From contig CAVONV010000011.1 of the NCBI GenBank assembly GCA_963697355.1, positions 248,001-312,000 on the forward strand: a stretch of DNA of 64,000 nucleotides. The letters run 5' to 3'. Source of the stretch: CAVONV01 sp963697355 (GTDB lineage: Bacteria; Acidobacteriota; Vicinamibacteria; Marinacidobacterales; DATDRI01). This document shows, one piece after another, positions 20,339-29,740 of this stretch. The position numbers were made by a program, and so were the translations under genes. Every line of letters starts with the position of its first letter. Positions within the stretch are counted from its first letter, which is position 1. The notes under the pieces were generated by a model. The model searched no databases, had not been told where the DNA came from, and saw only the letters and a program-made list of their open reading frames with translations.

Positions 20339-21540
20339 GATTGACCTCCATCGGCACTGGTCATCTCGCGTTCCTCGGTCCGTACCTTCATACCATCGGT
20401 CACTGCTTCCAGCGGCGACAAACAGACCCTCTCACCGGCGGAAAGCCCCCCGCGTATGACGACCTCTTTCCGAGTCACTCGGAGAATGTCCACATCGCGG
20501 AAACGCAGACGGTCCTCTTCGTCCACAACGAGCACCTGACTTTCGCCACGGAGCGCGGCCCGAGGCAGAATGACAACGTCTGTGGCTAGGTGTCCTTCGA
20601 TTTCCGCCTCTACGAAAAGGCCCGCAGCAAGAGGCGGACGGTCGGGGTCTTTTCCACGACCGTAAGGATCCGTCACCTGCGCCACAGCATGAACCATGCG
20701 ACTCATCGAATCGATCTCGCCTTCCGTGCGGACGATACGGCCTTCCCATTCATTCGTCTCGCCGGCAAAGTTGGCCCGCAGAGTGACCTTGGGTCCCTTC
20801 GGGTTCGCTCTTTGACCACGGAACACGAGCGGTAAGTCCACATAGGCCAAGTCGCTGTCAGGAAGCGGCAGGCGAATCTCGGCATAATCGATGGCGTAGA
20901 CAGCACCCACGGGGGCCCCGATCGTGATGAACTGCCCTACATCGACACTTTTCTGCCGAACTCGGCCCACATAGGGAGCCCGGATCTGCGTTCGTTCCAG
21001 GTTTCTCTCTGCGGTGACGAGGTTGGCTTCCGAGGCAGCCAGTGCCGCCTTGGCGTTTTCTAGCTGCGGCTCGCGCAGAGTGAGCGGCGTCGCCTCCCCT
21101 TTTCCCAAATCCTCCCACTCGTTATGAGCGACTTTGAACTCGGCTTCTTCCTGAGCCAATCGAAGTTTGGCGTTGGCCACTTCGGCTCGGGTCCGGATCA
21201 CCGCCTGCTCGTAATCATGGGAGTCAACCTTCAGAAGCGCTTCACCCTTTTCAAAGAAGCCCCCGGAAACAAAATGGGGTGAGACCCAAATCACACGACC
21301 GGAAACTTCAGGGACGAGAGCGCTCTCCGTACGAGGACTCACCGTTCCCTGGCTCGTGACAGTTAGTTGCCGATCCTCGAGGGTCACATCGGCAATCCTC
21401 ACCAAAGGCGGTTTGATGTCGGGAGGCCGTGTTTCGACGTCTGGTCTCAAGCTGACCATCGCGACCGCCGCCATCACGGCAAAGACCAAAATCGCCAAGG
21501 GAAGTACGACCCGTAAAACCTTCATTTGCTTATCGTTCAT
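20335..21540 (-). CDS. RND efflux periplasmic adaptor (membrane fusion protein)
   Basis: 401 residues. An N-terminal membrane anchor (VVLPLAILVFAVMAAVAMV) is followed by the lipoyl/hairpin layout of HlyD-type adaptors: SALVPEVSGRVIWVSPHFVS, an alpha-hairpin with heptads around residues 110-180, the second lipoyl half IRAPYVGRVRQKSVDVGQFI, then beta-barrel and membrane-proximal domains ending in LSAGERVCLSPLEAVTDGMKV. It bridges the RND pump and the outer-membrane channel in the periplasm. Start and stop overlap the flanking genes by 4 bases (ATGA-type junctions), indicating tight translational coupling. The frame is intact, in contrast to the neighbouring pump gene. Confidence 0.92.
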   Translation of the reverse strand: MNDKQMKVLRVVLPLAILVFAVMAAVAMVSLRPDVETRPPDIKPPLVRIADVTLEDRQLTVTSQGTVSPRTESALVPEVSGRVIWVSPHFVSGGFFEKGEALLKVDSHDYEQAVIRTRAEVANAKLRLAQEEAEFKVAHNEWEDLGKGEATPLTLREPQLENAKAALAASEANLVTAERNLERTQIRAPYVGRVRQKSVDVGQFITIGAPVGAVYAIDYAEIRLPLPDSDLAYVDLPLVFRGQRANPKGPKVTLRANFAGETNEWEGRIVRTEGEIDSMSRMVHAVAQVTDPYGRGKDPDRPPLAAGLFVEAEIEGHLATDVVILPRAALRGESQVLVVDEEDRLRFRDVDILRVTRKEVVIRGGLSAGERVCLSPLEAVTDGMKVRTEEREMTSADGGQS

Positions 21541-22997
21541 TTTTCAGTCTCCGTCTCGTCGGGAGATGTCAATCGAGTACTCGTTGGCAAGGGCTCCTTA
21601 CGCTCGAACCCGCCGCCGAGCGCCAGGTAGAGATCGACGCGATTCTCGAGTCGTTGACGGCGGGCCGTAATCCACTCGCCATCAGCCGTTAGCGCTCGTC
21701 GCTGGGACTCGAGCACGGTAATGAAATTCTCGATACCCGCTCCGTAGCGATCCTCGGACAAACGTTCTGCGGCACGGGACTGCTCGGCAGCGTACGCGAG
21801 GTCGGCCTCCCTCTCGGAAAGGTACTCCTCCGCCGCAAGCGTCGTTTCCACCTCCGAATAAGCTCGAAGCGCGGCCGCGGCATAGTTGATGAGGGATTCA
21901 TCCGCTTGCGCTTCGGTAAGGTCCACCGCTGCCCGTAATCGCCCGCCTTGAAACACGGGCTGAAGCAGATTGAAAGCAAGGCTCCAAACGCTGAAGTCAC
22001 CATCCACTAGGTCCGTCAATCCTTTGGTCGACGTCCCGCCCGTGGCCGTGAGGCTGAATCTGGGATAACGATCCCTCCGAGCCGCTTTGTGTCTTTCATC
22101 CGATGCGGCAAGACGTCTTTCCGCCGCTGCAAGGTCCGGCCGCCGGTCGATGAGATCTGCAGGAAGCCCCGCTGGGATGGGCGGTGGCGTGTCGGGAAGC
22201 TCCTTCGGAACCTGCAACTCCCGTCCAGGATAAAGCCCGAGGAGCACCTCGAGCTGCCGCGTCGTCGCATCGAGTTGCTGACGCCGCATCTTCAGCAAAG
22301 CTTTAGCGCCGGCGAGATTCGCTAACGACAGACGAAGGTCCAGTGAGGAGCGAATCCCTGATTCGTAGCGCTGTCGAACTTGGTTCGTGGATCGGGTGAA
22401 GCTCTCGACGGTGGCTTCGGCAAGGGCAAGCTGCTGATTGGCTTCCGCCGCAGCAAACCAAGCCTTCATGGTCTGGCCCGCAACCGAGAGTTGTGCGCCC
22501 CGATAATCCGCCGCGGCGGCTTGAAGATCCGCAATCCCCGCCCGGGCTCTCGCACCCAAACGATCCCAGAGATCGAGCTCCCAGGAAACGTTCAAGGAAA
22601 CACCATAGGTCGTGACGGTGGTACTCAGCACTTCGCCCGGCGGCGCACCCGGAATCGGGAAACCGATGAAATTCTGCTTTCGCTTTTGACCATTGAGCCC
22701 GGCATTGACGGTGGGCATGAGGTCGGCACCCGTGATGCGCGCTTGCGCCGCCGCCTGATCGACACGGGCCGCGGCTGCTAGAAGGTCATTGTTCCGGGTG
22801 AGAGCGATCTCTACGATCCTCACGAGCTCGGGCTCGCCAAAATCCGTCCACCACTGCTGGTCGATTTCACCTATTGGTGTTTCGGCGGCCGTCCAAGTAT
22901 CTGGATGGGAAACGTCGAGCTGGGCTTCTTTGACTTTGGGTGCGGAAACACATCCTATCGACAACAGCAGTGCAGCAGAAATCAGCTTCACCTTCAT
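21537..22997 (-). CDS. Outer-membrane efflux channel lipoprotein (OprM/NodT family)
   Basis: 486 residues. The N-terminus has a signal peptide with lipobox LSIGC (Cys16), so the mature protein is lipid-anchored like OprM. Two repeated TolC-fold halves are visible: WWTDFGEPELVRIVEIALTR with NNDLLAAAARVDQA in the first, and RPDLAAAERRLAASDERHKA, QPVFQGGRLRAAVDLTEAQ and RYGAGIENFITVLESQRR in the second, all standard for the family. It forms the trimeric outer-membrane duct used by the adaptor and pump downstream. Its ATG overlaps the TetR stop. Confidence 0.93.
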   Translation of the reverse strand: MKVKLISAALLLSIGCVSAPKVKEAQLDVSHPDTWTAAETPIGEIDQQWWTDFGEPELVRIVEIALTRNNDLLAAAARVDQAAAQARITGADLMPTVNAGLNGQKRKQNFIGFPIPGAPPGEVLSTTVTTYGVSLNVSWELDLWDRLGARARAGIADLQAAAADYRGAQLSVAGQTMKAWFAAAEANQQLALAEATVESFTRSTNQVRQRYESGIRSSLDLRLSLANLAGAKALLKMRRQQLDATTRQLEVLLGLYPGRELQVPKELPDTPPPIPAGLPADLIDRRPDLAAAERRLAASDERHKAARRDRYPRFSLTATGGTSTKGLTDLVDGDFSVWSLAFNLLQPVFQGGRLRAAVDLTEAQADESLINYAAAALRAYSEVETTLAAEEYLSEREADLAYAAEQSRAAERLSEDRYGAGIENFITVLESQRRALTADGEWITARRQRLENRVDLYLALGGGFERKEPLPTSTRLTSPDETETEK

Positions 22998-23647
22998 GAC
23001 ATCCTTCCTTGTTCGACTACGGGAACCGCCGCCCGCATACCGGCGGTCGCAAACTGCACGAGCGTTTCGTAAATCATGGTTCGAGACTCATTGCCTTTGG
23101 GGAGCCATTCGACTTTCTGGCTCCATGCCAAGGTATGTGCCATGGCACCTACCAAGAAGAAGAGCTTCAATCTGACTTCCTCTTCCGACAAATGCGGAAA
23201 AACTTGTTGGAAGGCCAACGTGAACCTCTGTATGACGTTCCGGAAAAGGTCCAAGAAGAGGTTCCTGAATTGATCGTTGATTTCCGAATGGGTGCGACCA
23301 ATGAGTTGCATGAACTGCGCTCCCTGCTCACCGTTTTCTTGAAATGCCTGGAAAGCCGGCAAGAGAAAAGCCCGGATGACATCCTCCAGATCGGGTTCGT
23401 CATCCCCGGCTTTCGCCGCCGCCTGATCAAGCAGACGAACTCGCTCTTCGTTGATCGGGCCCAGGCGGCGTGCCAATACCTGGTAGAGAAGGGTCTCCTT
23501 GGAACCGAAGTGGTAGTTCACCGAAGCCAAGTTCACTCCGGCTTCCGTTGTGATGTTCCTGAGGGAAGTAGATGCGTACCCTCGTTCTGCAAAGAGTTGC
23601 TCCGCCGTGTCCAAGATCCGAGTCTTCGTATCTCTGGAATCACTCAT
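22994..23647 (-). CDS. TetR-family repressor of the efflux operon
   Basis: 217 residues. The N-terminal helix-turn-helix domain is textbook TetR: KTRILDTAEQLFAERGYAST, TEAGVNLASVNYHFGSKETL. The C-terminal all-helical half would bind the inducing ligand. It is the first gene of the leftward operon with the outer-membrane factor, adaptor and RND pump, so autoregulation of the whole set is likely. Repeated ATACGTWCGTTT sites lie 25-60 bases upstream of the start (see 23673-23701), in the right place to block RNA polymerase. Confidence 0.93.
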   Translation of the reverse strand: MSDSRDTKTRILDTAEQLFAERGYASTSLRNITTEAGVNLASVNYHFGSKETLLYQVLARRLGPINEERVRLLDQAAAKAGDDEPDLEDVIRAFLLPAFQAFQENGEQGAQFMQLIGRTHSEINDQFRNLFLDLFRNVIQRFTLAFQQVFPHLSEEEVRLKLFFLVGAMAHTLAWSQKVEWLPKGNESRTMIYETLVQFATAGMRAAVPVVEQGRMS

Positions 23648-23672
23648 ACGAATTGCTCCTCCGATTCATTCA

Positions 23673-23701
23673 TACGTTCGTTTCAAATATACGTACGTTT
23701 G
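23673..23701 (-). promoter_or_regulatory. Probable TetR operator in the efflux operon promoter
   Basis: Two direct copies of ATACGTWCGTTT (23673-23684 and 23690-23701), each containing an ACGTWCGT dyad core, lie directly upstream of the TetR start codon. ACGTACGT-like cores are frequent in TetR-family operators. Binding by the adjacent regulator is inference. Confidence 0.55.
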
Positions 23702-23979
23702 ACGACGTTGTCAAGAGGCGCCAACACAATACTCTCCATCATATCCAAAATTATGGATGCAGTATCCAAGTAGTTGGACCAACTGGCTTTGCCTCATTTC
23801 CATCACTCACTAGATGAGTGTCCATCCTACTCATTCTAAAATGACGTTCCAGAGTCTACTCACTGGATTAGAGGGCATGAATCGTGCATATTGTTGAATC
23901 CAGAGAACTTCTGTTTCTTGGAAAGGAGATCAGCAATCGGACTCATTGAGCAATAGCAAAAAGAAGGAGGGTATTTCTT
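23702..23979 (+). other. Leader of the TonB receptor gene with two dyads
   Basis: Upstream region of the TonB-dependent receptor. It holds AGTTGG-A-CCAACT (23772-23784) and CACTCA-CTAGA-TGAGTG (23804-23820), both perfect inverted repeats, and ends with the ribosome site AAGGAGGG before ATG 23980. No clear -35/-10 pair could be assigned; the dyads could be operators or short hairpins. Confidence 0.4.
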
Positions 23980-26929
23980 ATGTTGCGTCGCATCGTCCTC
24001 GTTTTCGTCGCATTAACCCTCGTAGGCTTCGCCTTTGGCCAAACCGGTGACGGCAGTCTTCGGGGCTACGCCAGAGACGAGTCTGGCGCTGTCTTGCCGG
24101 GTGTCACCGTTACGGCCGAGTCGGACGCCTTGATGGCTCCCGGTGTCGCCACAACGGATGGTACGGGCCAGTACCGTATCCGCAACCTTCCGCCGGGTAC
24201 TTACCACTTGACGTTCGAAATGCCAGGCTTCGCTTCGTATCGGCAGGAAGGTATCGTGCTGCGCGCCGGTGCGAACTACAGCGTCGACGCCACACTCTCG
24301 ATCAGCTCGGTGCAAGAGACCATCACCGTCACCGCTGAAACCCCCATGCTCGAGATCGCCAGCCCCAGCAACGTGCTCAACATCGAGGGTGAATTCCAGA
24401 GACACATGCCCATTCAGGCCAACCGCAACTGGAGCGACTTCCTCGAGCTGACCCCGGGTATCAACGCCAGGCCCTTCGACGACGGCAGTGGCCGCATGGT
24501 CTATTTCGGACACGGCAGCGAGCACTTTCACCACGCCATTCAGCTCGAAGGTATGAAGGCGGAAAACTACCAGGACGCACAGGTGACTTACGTCGCCATG
24601 GGTGCGGATATGATCGAAGACGTCCAAGTCAAGAGCGGTGGGGTGCAGGCCTCCGAGCCGCTGGCCACTGGCATGGTGATCAACGTGGTCACTAAGAGCG
24701 GAGGCAACAGCTTCGCCGGCTCGGTGGGCTGGGCCTACCAAGACATCGACTGGAGCTCCGATAACTCCCCCGATCCCGGGGTGGGAAATGTCGTCGGCAA
24801 CCCCACGAGGCAGAAAGTCAATCAGCTCGATGTCGCTTTCGGCGGTCCGATCAAACAGGACCGGGTCTGGTTCTTTGCAGCCTTCCGGCGCGCGCGCATG
24901 TCGAACGGCATCAGCCGCACCGGCCGAGAAGTGGGGCTCCTGGAGGCCTACACCCCGGCAAAGCTTGGAACCGCTTTCGATGCGTTCAACAATGATTATG
25001 AGAGCGATCAGCCCTACGCAAAGATCACCGCTACACTCAACCCCAATCACACGTTGAATGGTTATTGGCAAAATGACCGGGACGAGGTGTGGGGTGACCG
25101 AGAGTACAACTATACGCCACGTCTGGTCTACGGTCATGGCGGTGACCTTTTCGGCGGAAAGCTGACGTCGGTGTGGAGCAGCGACACCACATCACAGATC
25201 ACGATGAACTACAACAACAAGAGCGGCAACGACCAAAGCACTATAGACAACGCTCCCGGAAGCGGCCCCGAGGTCGATGTTTATGAGAACGCCGTATTGT
25301 CGGGCGGGCGTCTGACGGGAAGTGGATTCATTCTCGAAGGGGAGAACATCGCCTCCATGAGCCTCCAGCCCGCCTCCATCGTGCTGGCGCGTGGCGACGT
25401 GACCAAATACTTCGAAGGGTGGGGCGGTTCACACGAGTTTCAGACCGGATTCTACGTGTCCTCTATGAAGCGTGACGAGGAGACCCAATATCGGAACAAC
25501 GGCTTCACCAATGAATATCATGTCCTGATCGACGAGAACGACCCGAGCCAGGGATCCGTCCCCTTCGCTCGGCTCTATCGTGATCCCATTACCGTTCCGA
25601 CTCTCGCTGCGCGGGACCGCGACATCGGCGTCTACATCCAGGACGCCTGGAAACCCCACCCAAGGTTCACCCTCAACCTAGGCGTTCGTCTCGATTGGGT
25701 CCACCGGAAGGATGATATCTTCGACTTCGTACGGATGGATAACGCCTTGGCGCTCGGGCCGCGCGTCGGCTTCTCATACATGTTGACCGAGGACGCACGA
25801 AACGTCTCCGGGGGAGCTTCGTCCGCGTGCACGAGCAGGTGGGCGGTCGCGACTTCGCCACCAGCACCGGACCCAGCAGCACATCCTCGAGCCGTTGGAT
25901 TTATGACAACAACCTGGACGGCATCTTCGGGACACGGAGAGGTTCACACCACAAACCAAGGCCAACGATCGCTGAGGCCGAGTTCGATCCCGACCTCCAT
26001 CAGCCCTGGGTCGACGAGGCTATCGTCGGCTTCCGCAAGCAGTTCCCCAGGCAACTCTCCCTCGATGTGGCCTATGTGTATCGCCGCTTCAACCACCGTT
26101 ACGCGCAAGTCGACGTCAACGGGTTTTACCCGGACGGACCGTACCAGCCATTCGGCGGGTTCGGTCGGGTCGATCCCGATCGCGGTCGGATCCTCCAGAT
26201 GACCAACAACGAGTATGACAAGCAGATTCTCCATCTTCTCGAGTTGACCGCCACCCAGAGGCTGCCCGGCAAAGTCCAGTTCATGGCCGGCTTCACTACG
26301 CAGTGGCAGCACTTGGACGGCACCTGGAATCCGACCGACCCGGCGCGTTTCATCCAGCCGGACGCCTATCCCAACAACCGGCTCATCTACCCGACCCGCG
26401 GTTTTCGTGACGACAACAGCTTGGATCTCGGTACGACGTCCACCTATGGGCCGATGTGGCGGAAATACTCCATCCGGCTCGGCGCAACCTGGAACGCTCC
26501 CTGGGGCATCATGCTCGCCGCGAGCTACACCCAGCTTGGCCGGTCCTTGGACCGGACCGCTTCTCGAGCAGCTCAACGCGACGATCCGGACGTACTACAG
26601 TTCGGCCCCGGCACCGTGGTGAGCGAGACGGGATCCGACAGACGAATCCGCTGTCCACCATCACCCGTTTCGTGGGTCCGACCCGAAGCGACGGACAGGT
26701 CCGGGCGTCATCGGTGAAGAGTCTCGGTCTCAAGATCGCGAAGACAATCGAGCTTGGCGGAAGACGCGAGCTCGAGGTGGCCGCCAACATCTTCAATCTG
26801 CCCAACGCGAGCGGCCACCACCAGTACACCTACAACGGTGCCAACCAGACCTGGAACTCGAACTACCTCCAAAAGCGGAGCCTCCAATCGCCGCGGGCGC
26901 TCCAGTTGACGTTCGTCTTCCGCTTCTAG
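23980..26929 (+). CDS. Oar-like TonB-dependent receptor with carboxypeptidase-regulatory N-domain (frameshifted)
   Basis: The signal peptide MLRRIVLVFVALTLVGFAFG is followed by a carboxypeptidase-regulatory-like beta-sandwich (GSLRGYARDESGAVLPGVTV, RNLPPGTYHLTFEMPGF) and a plug domain (residues about 110-240). A long beta-barrel follows, ending in an aromatic terminus (RALQLTFVFRF) as required for Bam-dependent insertion. Such receptors import or bind large substrates at the outer membrane, energised by TonB; many Acidobacteriota and Bacteroidota have dozens. The frame is broken by a missing C near 25811-25816 (GTCTCCGGGGG, expected GTCCTCCGG) and by several shifts between 26550 and 26640. 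Corrected length is about 983 residues. A strong terminator follows at 26957. Confidence 0.85.
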
Positions 26930-26956
26930 ACAATTGCGCTCAAGGGTCTACCCATG

Positions 26957-26989
26957 GCCGCCGCGCTTCGGCGCGGCGGCTTCCTTTTT
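26957..26989 (+). terminator. Intrinsic terminator after the TonB receptor
   Basis: A perfect 10-bp GC stem, GCCGCCGCGC-TTCG-GCGCGGCGGC, with a TTCG tetraloop, followed by TTCCTTTTT, 27 bases after the receptor stop. Confidence 0.9.
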
Positions 26990-27050
26990 GCGCCTTACCC
27001 GTTCTTCGTATTAGGTTAGCTCCGGCCAGCAACCACAAGGAGGACAGCGT

Positions 27051-28302
27051 ATGCGTTTCTGCAAACCGTTCCTTTTCAAGTTCGCGATACTCCTCGCTGC
27101 TTTTCTGGCGCTAAATGCCGGCACCTGCACCAGCACAGGACGTGCTGGCCGTCCGGAATGCCGAAATCTATCCCGTCACTGGACCGGTGATCCCCTCGGG
27201 CGTGATGATCGTAACGGACGGAAAAATCACCGCCATCGGCGCGGACGTATCGATCCCCAACAACGCGAAGATCATCGACGCCAAGGGCCGGGTCGTGATG
27301 CCGGGTATCGTGGAGAACCATTCACACATGGGGATGAAAAAACTCTGGGTTCCCGCAGATCTCGACAACAATGAAATCTCAGGCCCCATCAACTCCCAGC
27401 TCCAGGGGATCGATTCCATCGACAGCACGGATAGCGCGTTTAAGATTGCCCTTGCGGCAGGCGTCACGACCATGAACATCACACCGGGAAGCCAGACACC
27501 GAATGGTGGTTGGGCAGCGATTCTTAAGATGCGCGGCGGTACGACAGACGATATGTACTACGCCTCGGGTGGTCACAAAATGGCTATCCGAACCACGTTT
27601 CGAGATCGGCGTATTTACCCCACCACGCATATGGGAGTCGCTTCGATCTTGCGTGAACATCTCGTCGCGGCTCAGGAATACATGGAAGCGCAGGAGTCTG
27701 CCACCGACGCCGACGGCGGGGCGACGTCTCCGAAACGCGATCCTCAATTGGAATCTCTGGCGAAGGTTTTGAAAAGAGAAGAAGTCATCGGTATCCATGC
27801 AACGAATCCCTTGGCGATGCAAATCGCCATCCGTCTCGCCAAGGAGTTCGACTTGGACATGTTCTTCATCCACGCCTCGGGGCTCGAGCATATGGTGGAA
27901 GAGACCGCCGAGGCGGGCTATCCCATCAGCTTGGGTCCTTGCTTTACCGGAATGGGCCGCGAGCATCCACGCTGGAAGGCCGCGGTGAAGTTTGCCGAGC
28001 TCGGCGGTAAAGTCACCATACAACAGGACCATCCCGACGGACCCCAGTTCTACATCCGTCACGCCGCCACCATGTTGGCGCGAAATGGGATGTCCAAAGA
28101 AGAAGCTCTCAAAACCATCACGATTAACTCGGCGGAGCTCTTTCATCTCGCGGACAGGATCGGGAGCCTGGAAGTCGGAAAAGACGCCGATTTCCTCATC
28201 ATGAGTGGAGAGCCTCTGGAGATTGATACCCACGTCGAACAGGTTTTTATCGAAGGCAAGGAAGTCTACAACCGAAGCACGGGCTTTTGTGTCTTCGAGT
28301 AA
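27051..28302 (+). CDS. Secreted imidazolonepropionase-like amidohydrolase (one-base frameshift)
   Basis: ATG at 27051 after AAGGAGG. The signal peptide MRFCKPFLFKFAILLAAF continues into LALMPAPAPAQ once an extra A in AAA (27113-27115) is removed; the corrected gene is exactly 417 codons. The metal-dependent amidohydrolase fold shows the HxH motif (GIVENHSHMG), later His ligands (FFIHASGLEHM) and the terminal Asp region (QQDHPDGPQF), followed by GSLEVGKDADFLIMSG, the conserved C-terminal beta-sandwich signature. It should hydrolyse an amide or lactam in the periplasm; the substrate is unknown. The paralogue at 28331 starts 28 bases after its stop, so they form an operon. Confidence 0.85.
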
Positions 28303-28330
28303 TCGGCTACAGCGAGAAAGGAGGAAGAAC

Positions 28331-29509
28331 ATGTTGAACCGAAATTTCGTGCTTTTCGCCTTCGTCCTCATCCTGGTAGCTGTTCCGCTCCAAGGACAAG
28401 ACCTTGCCATTCGGGGAGGGCAAATCCATACCATCTCGTCTGGCGTCATCGAAGACGGGGTCGTTCTGATCGAGGACGGGAAGATCGTTGACGTCGGAAA
28501 GAACGCGCAAATACCTTCGGGGATCGAAGTCATCGACGCCAAGGGTCTCATCGTCACACCAGGGATGATCGATGCCCGGTGTTATTTCGGCGTCGGTATG
28601 GCCGATCTGTGGGAAACGTCGAGCCCCGTGGTGCCCCAGGTCCACATCATCGAGTCCTTCGCGGCGAGACCCAATTCGGATTGGCTCCGAGCCGGAGTTA
28701 CTTCGGCCTATATTACGCCTGGGCCGCAAAACGTCATCGGAGGCTACGGCGCCGTCGTCAAGCTGGCGGGACGTCCTTCCACTTATATCGTCAGCGAAGA
28801 GGCCGGCATGAGCGCGTCCGTGGGAGAAGTCCCCAAACAGTCCTTCGACGACAAAGCACCGCAAACCCGAATGGGCACGATCTCCCTCATTCGAGAAGCC
28901 CTCATCGAGGCACGAGCCTACATGGCGACGAAGCCTACTCGGCGCGACCTCGGCCAGGAAGCCCTCGTGAAGGTTCTCAAAAAAGAGATACCCCTTCGTG
29001 TCCAAGCCAACCGACCCGATGACATCGTCAATATCGCCAAACTCAAAAAAGAGTTTGATATCGACCTCGTCATCGATGTCGGCCACGGGGCCCACAAGGT
29101 TGCCGACAAACTGGCCGCAGCCCAGATTCCCGTGGTGGTGGGACCGAATATGATAGGAGCTGGCGGAGGTGGTCGTTTCGAGTTCTATGCGCACACAGAG
29201 GAGAACGCAGCCCGACTCCACGAAGCAGGAGTCACGATCGCGATGTCAACCGATGACTCGAGTGGGGTTTCGGTTGTTCTACAAACCGCCATTTCTCGCG
29301 CCCATGGACTGCCGGAAGCGGAAGCACTGAAGGCCATGACCCTCAACGCGGCGAAGATCCTAGGGGTCGCCGATCGTCTGGGCAGTATTGAAACAGGCAA
29401 AGATGCGGACCTGGTCATTTGGAGCCAGCACCCGCTCAGCACCTGGGGTCAATCGGAAATCGTTGTCGTCGACGGCAAAATCGTCTTCGAACGCAAAAAA
29501 GGTACCTAA
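28331..29509 (+). CDS. Secreted amidohydrolase paralogue lacking the HxH metal motif
   Basis: ATG at 28331 after AAAGGAGG; the in-frame extension to 28205 overlaps the previous gene and is rejected. Signal peptide MLNRNFVLFAFVLILVAVPL, cleaved near LQGQ. The amidohydrolase fold is clear (LIEDGKIVDVGKNAQIP, RLGSIETGKDADLVIWSQHP), but where the HxH metal ligands should be the sequence is TPGMIDARCYFG. A distal His pair (VGHGAHKV) and STDDSSG remain. A binuclear-metal mechanism therefore looks impaired; it may be a pseudoenzyme partner of the preceding paralogue or use a different site. The frame is intact. Confidence 0.8.
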   Translation: MLNRNFVLFAFVLILVAVPLQGQDLAIRGGQIHTISSGVIEDGVVLIEDGKIVDVGKNAQIPSGIEVIDAKGLIVTPGMIDARCYFGVGMADLWETSSPVVPQVHIIESFAARPNSDWLRAGVTSAYITPGPQNVIGGYGAVVKLAGRPSTYIVSEEAGMSASVGEVPKQSFDDKAPQTRMGTISLIREALIEARAYMATKPTRRDLGQEALVKVLKKEIPLRVQANRPDDIVNIAKLKKEFDIDLVIDVGHGAHKVADKLAAAQIPVVVGPNMIGAGGGGRFEFYAHTEENAARLHEAGVTIAMSTDDSSGVSVVLQTAISRAHGLPEAEALKAMTLNAAKILGVADRLGSIETGKDADLVIWSQHPLSTWGQSEIVVVDGKIVFERKKGT

Positions 29510-29516
29510 CATCTAA

Positions 29517-29553
29517 GGACCGTCGCGAGCCGTGTCGCGGCGGTCCTTTGTTT
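29517..29553 (+). terminator. Intrinsic terminator after the amidohydrolase pair
   Basis: Stem GGACCG-T-CGCGA, loop GCCGTG, then TCGCG-G-CGGTCC (12 pairs including one wobble), followed by TTTGTTT, starting 8 bases after the stop codon. Confidence 0.88.
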
Positions 29554-29578
29554 GACAAGGCAACAGAACAGAATCCAA

Positions 29579-29610
29579 GAGCTCGAGAACTCAAGAACTC
29601 AAGAACTCAA
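29579..29610 (+). repeat. Octamer tandem repeat GAACTCAA, 4 units
   Basis: Four consecutive 8-base units (one GAGCTCGA, three GAACTCAA) just after the terminator of the amidohydrolase pair. The same octamer family occurs at 41971-42002 and 52473-52512. Confidence 0.8.
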
Positions 29611-29740
29611 GGAAGCTGGATGCTACGTCATTTCTCGGCCCAACAACCCACACGAACTTGGAGGTCGCGCATACCTCGCCGCGCGGCGGCTTCCTTTTAG
29701 TGTCGAGTCTGGCCTAGAATCACCTCTCGGAGGTTCCAAC

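Noticed and set aside
24013..25137. A 374-codon reverse-strand frame opposite the TonB receptor
   Set aside because: Antisense shadow of a well-recognised receptor gene; no domain or start signal.
27379..28557. A 392-codon reverse-strand frame
   Set aside because: Antisense to the two amidohydrolases; no start signal and no recognisable domain.
29579..29610. CRISPR-like array
   Set aside because: Units are 8 bases in direct contact without spacers and no cas genes are present.
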